Shown here: positions 6,721 to 7,433 of the stretch, in pieces | How positions within the stretch are numbered: the stretch's first letter is position 1 | Layout: the number at the start of each line of letters is the position of its first letter | The notes under the pieces: generated by a model | The model's database searches: none | What the model saw: only the letters and a program-made list of their open reading frames with translations | Told to the model about the DNA's origin: nothing | Source: Bacillota bacterium | GTDB lineage: Bacteria > Bacillota > Clostridia > Lachnospirales > Lachnospiraceae | Direction of reading: 5' to 3' | Assembly (NCBI GenBank): GCA_023428655.1 | Contig: JAEYXC010000351.1 | Coordinates: 1 to 7,433 of the forward strand | DNA length: 7,433 nt | Made by a program: the position numbers and the translations under genes

Positions 6721-6750
6721 AAAAAAGCATCGGCCAATGCCGATGCTTTT
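6721..6750. terminator. Bidirectional intrinsic terminator between yvyF and the cvfB-like gene
   Basis: A perfect 12-bp stem (AAAAGCATCGGC at 6723-6734 with GCCGATGCTTTT at 6739-6750) and a 4-nt loop CAAT. On the plus strand the tail is TTTT only; on the minus strand the A run at 6721-6726 gives six U residues. It should therefore stop both transcripts, and be stronger for the minus-strand gene, whose stop codon is about 70 nt away. It lies 38 nt after the yvyF stop. The rest of 6683-6819 shows no gene. Confidence 0.92.
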
Positions 6751-6819
6751 GATGTTAAAGAATGTCGTGTTTCGCTAGGGTTTAATTTTATGGAATAATT
6801 ATAAATTGGAGGGCAGGAG

Positions 6820-7433
6820 CTATTTAGACAACCGTATTCCGTCATCGGTTATCTGTATGGTACCTGCCTTATATAATTTTCCGATTGCTCTTTTAAACGC
6901 ATTTTTACTAATTTTAAATTCCTGCTTAATTATTTCCGGGTCGGAGGAGTCATTATAGGGAAGATATCCCTCCGATGCCTTTAGCTTTGTGAGGATCATA
7001 TCTGCATCCGTGTCCATCTGTACATGTGCTTTTTCTCTGAGGCTTAAGGTTAGCTTACCATCTTCACGTACGTTAATTACCCGGGCATTGATCACATCGC
7101 CGATGCGTACAGGTGAGAATACCTCATTCTTCGGAAGCATTGCAGAGTATTTATTATCAACTGCCACAAAAATACCAAAGGAATCAATCTCATCATATAT
7201 AATACCCGTCACCATATCATCCTTCTTATAGGGAGATGCTTTTGAGAGTGAATCATATACCTTCATTGTTGCACAGAGCCGCTGGCTTTTATCTACATAG
7301 AGAGTAATCAAAACCTGATCTCCCTCTTCTACTTTTTTTGTTTGCTCCTTGAAGGGAAGTAGAAGATCCTTCATAAGTCCCCAATCCAAGAATGCACCGA
7401 CACCGGTAACCTCTTTTACTTTAAGGACTGCCA
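6820..7433 (-). CDS. cvfB: CvfB/YitL-like S1-domain RNA-binding protein, 5' end missing
   Basis: The last 203 codons of a minus-strand gene that runs off the right edge; the first whole codon is at 7431-7429. The family is about 280-300 residues, so roughly 80 N-terminal residues are missing. Visible in order (fragment numbering): an S1-like domain (1-58, with VTGVGAFLDWGLMKDLLLPF), a second S1 domain (73-133, with GIIYDEIDSFGIFVAVDN and DGKLTLSLREK), and a C-terminal winged helix (about 144-203, EIIKQEFKISKNAFKRAIG). This is the arrangement of CvfB, a cytoplasmic RNA-binding protein linked to post-transcriptional control of virulence factors in Staphylococcus. A TTG at 7389-7387 is not the start: the frame is open upstream and continues the S1 domain. 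It converges on yvyF and shares the terminator at 6721-6750. Confidence 0.88.
   Translation of the reverse strand, partial: AVLKVKEVTGVGAFLDWGLMKDLLLPFKEQTKKVEEGDQVLITLYVDKSQRLCATMKVYDSLSKASPYKKDDMVTGIIYDEIDSFGIFVAVDNKYSAMLPKNEVFSPVRIGDVINARVINVREDGKLTLSLREKAHVQMDTDADMILTKLKASEGYLPYNDSSDPEIIKQEFKISKNAFKRAIGKLYKAGTIQITDDGIRLSK

Noticed and set aside
6700..6722. Inverted repeat TGATCAAC / GTTGTTAATCA after yvyF
   Set aside because: Loop too short and the right arm has a 3-nt interruption; the strong terminator lies directly after it.
7387..7389. TTG at 7389 (minus strand) as start of the cvfB-like gene
   Set aside because: The frame stays open to the window edge and the upstream codons (AVLKVKEVTGVGAF) continue the S1-like domain, so the gene is simply cut by the edge.
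1..7433. CRISPR array, tRNA/rRNA, insertion sequence, phage or defence genes
   Set aside because: No regularly spaced repeats, no tRNA-like cloverleaf, no transposase or terminal inverted repeats, and every long reading frame is accounted for by a housekeeping or flagellar family.

Overview
The window looks like ordinary chromosome of a motile, low-to-mid GC Gram-positive anaerobe of the Clostridia, most likely a Lachnospiraceae-type genome. The reasons are strong AGGAGG-type ribosome binding sites, flagellar rod genes with a short FlgJ-like protein that has no muramidase domain, a RecD2-type helicase (RecD without RecBC), a ComFC/YvyF pair as in Firmicutes flagellar loci, and a CvfB/YitL-type RNA-binding protein. 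The genus is not determinable from this sequence alone.

Layout. (1) 18-2003, plus strand: the end of a flagellar operon, with a FlgF-like rod protein, the distal rod protein FlgG and a small rod-binding protein. A long imperfect hairpin with a U-rich tail (2070-2130) ends this segment. (2) 2153-4369, plus strand: recD2, whose start codon lies just 22 nt past the terminator. (3) 4370-4613: a 244-nt A+T-rich gap with a likely sigma-A-type promoter near its right end. (4) 4614-6682, plus strand: a compact three-gene unit of a sugar-nucleotidyltransferase-like protein, a ComFC-family phosphoribosyltransferase starting at TTG, and the flagellar-operon protein YvyF (TIGR03826 type). A strong symmetrical terminator at 6721-6750 closes it. 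(5) 6820 to the right edge, minus strand: the 3' two-thirds of a CvfB-like gene, convergent with the plus-strand unit and sharing that terminator.

How the parts relate. The first three proteins build the periplasm-like/cell-wall-spanning rod of the flagellum. YvyF sits with flagellar genes in many Firmicutes (in Bacillus subtilis the order is comFC-yvyF-flgM-flgN-flgK-flgL). Here flgM and the hook-filament junction genes do not follow, so the late flagellar cluster is broken at this point. RecD2 (DNA repair), the nucleotidyltransferase and ComFC appear to be neighbours by linkage rather than parts of one pathway.

I looked for an undescribed system and do not see one. The points worth a second look are at gene boundaries: a terminator overlapping the apparent 5' end of recD2, a nucleotidyltransferase of mixed signature, the missing flgM, and an intercistronic hairpin in the rod operon.
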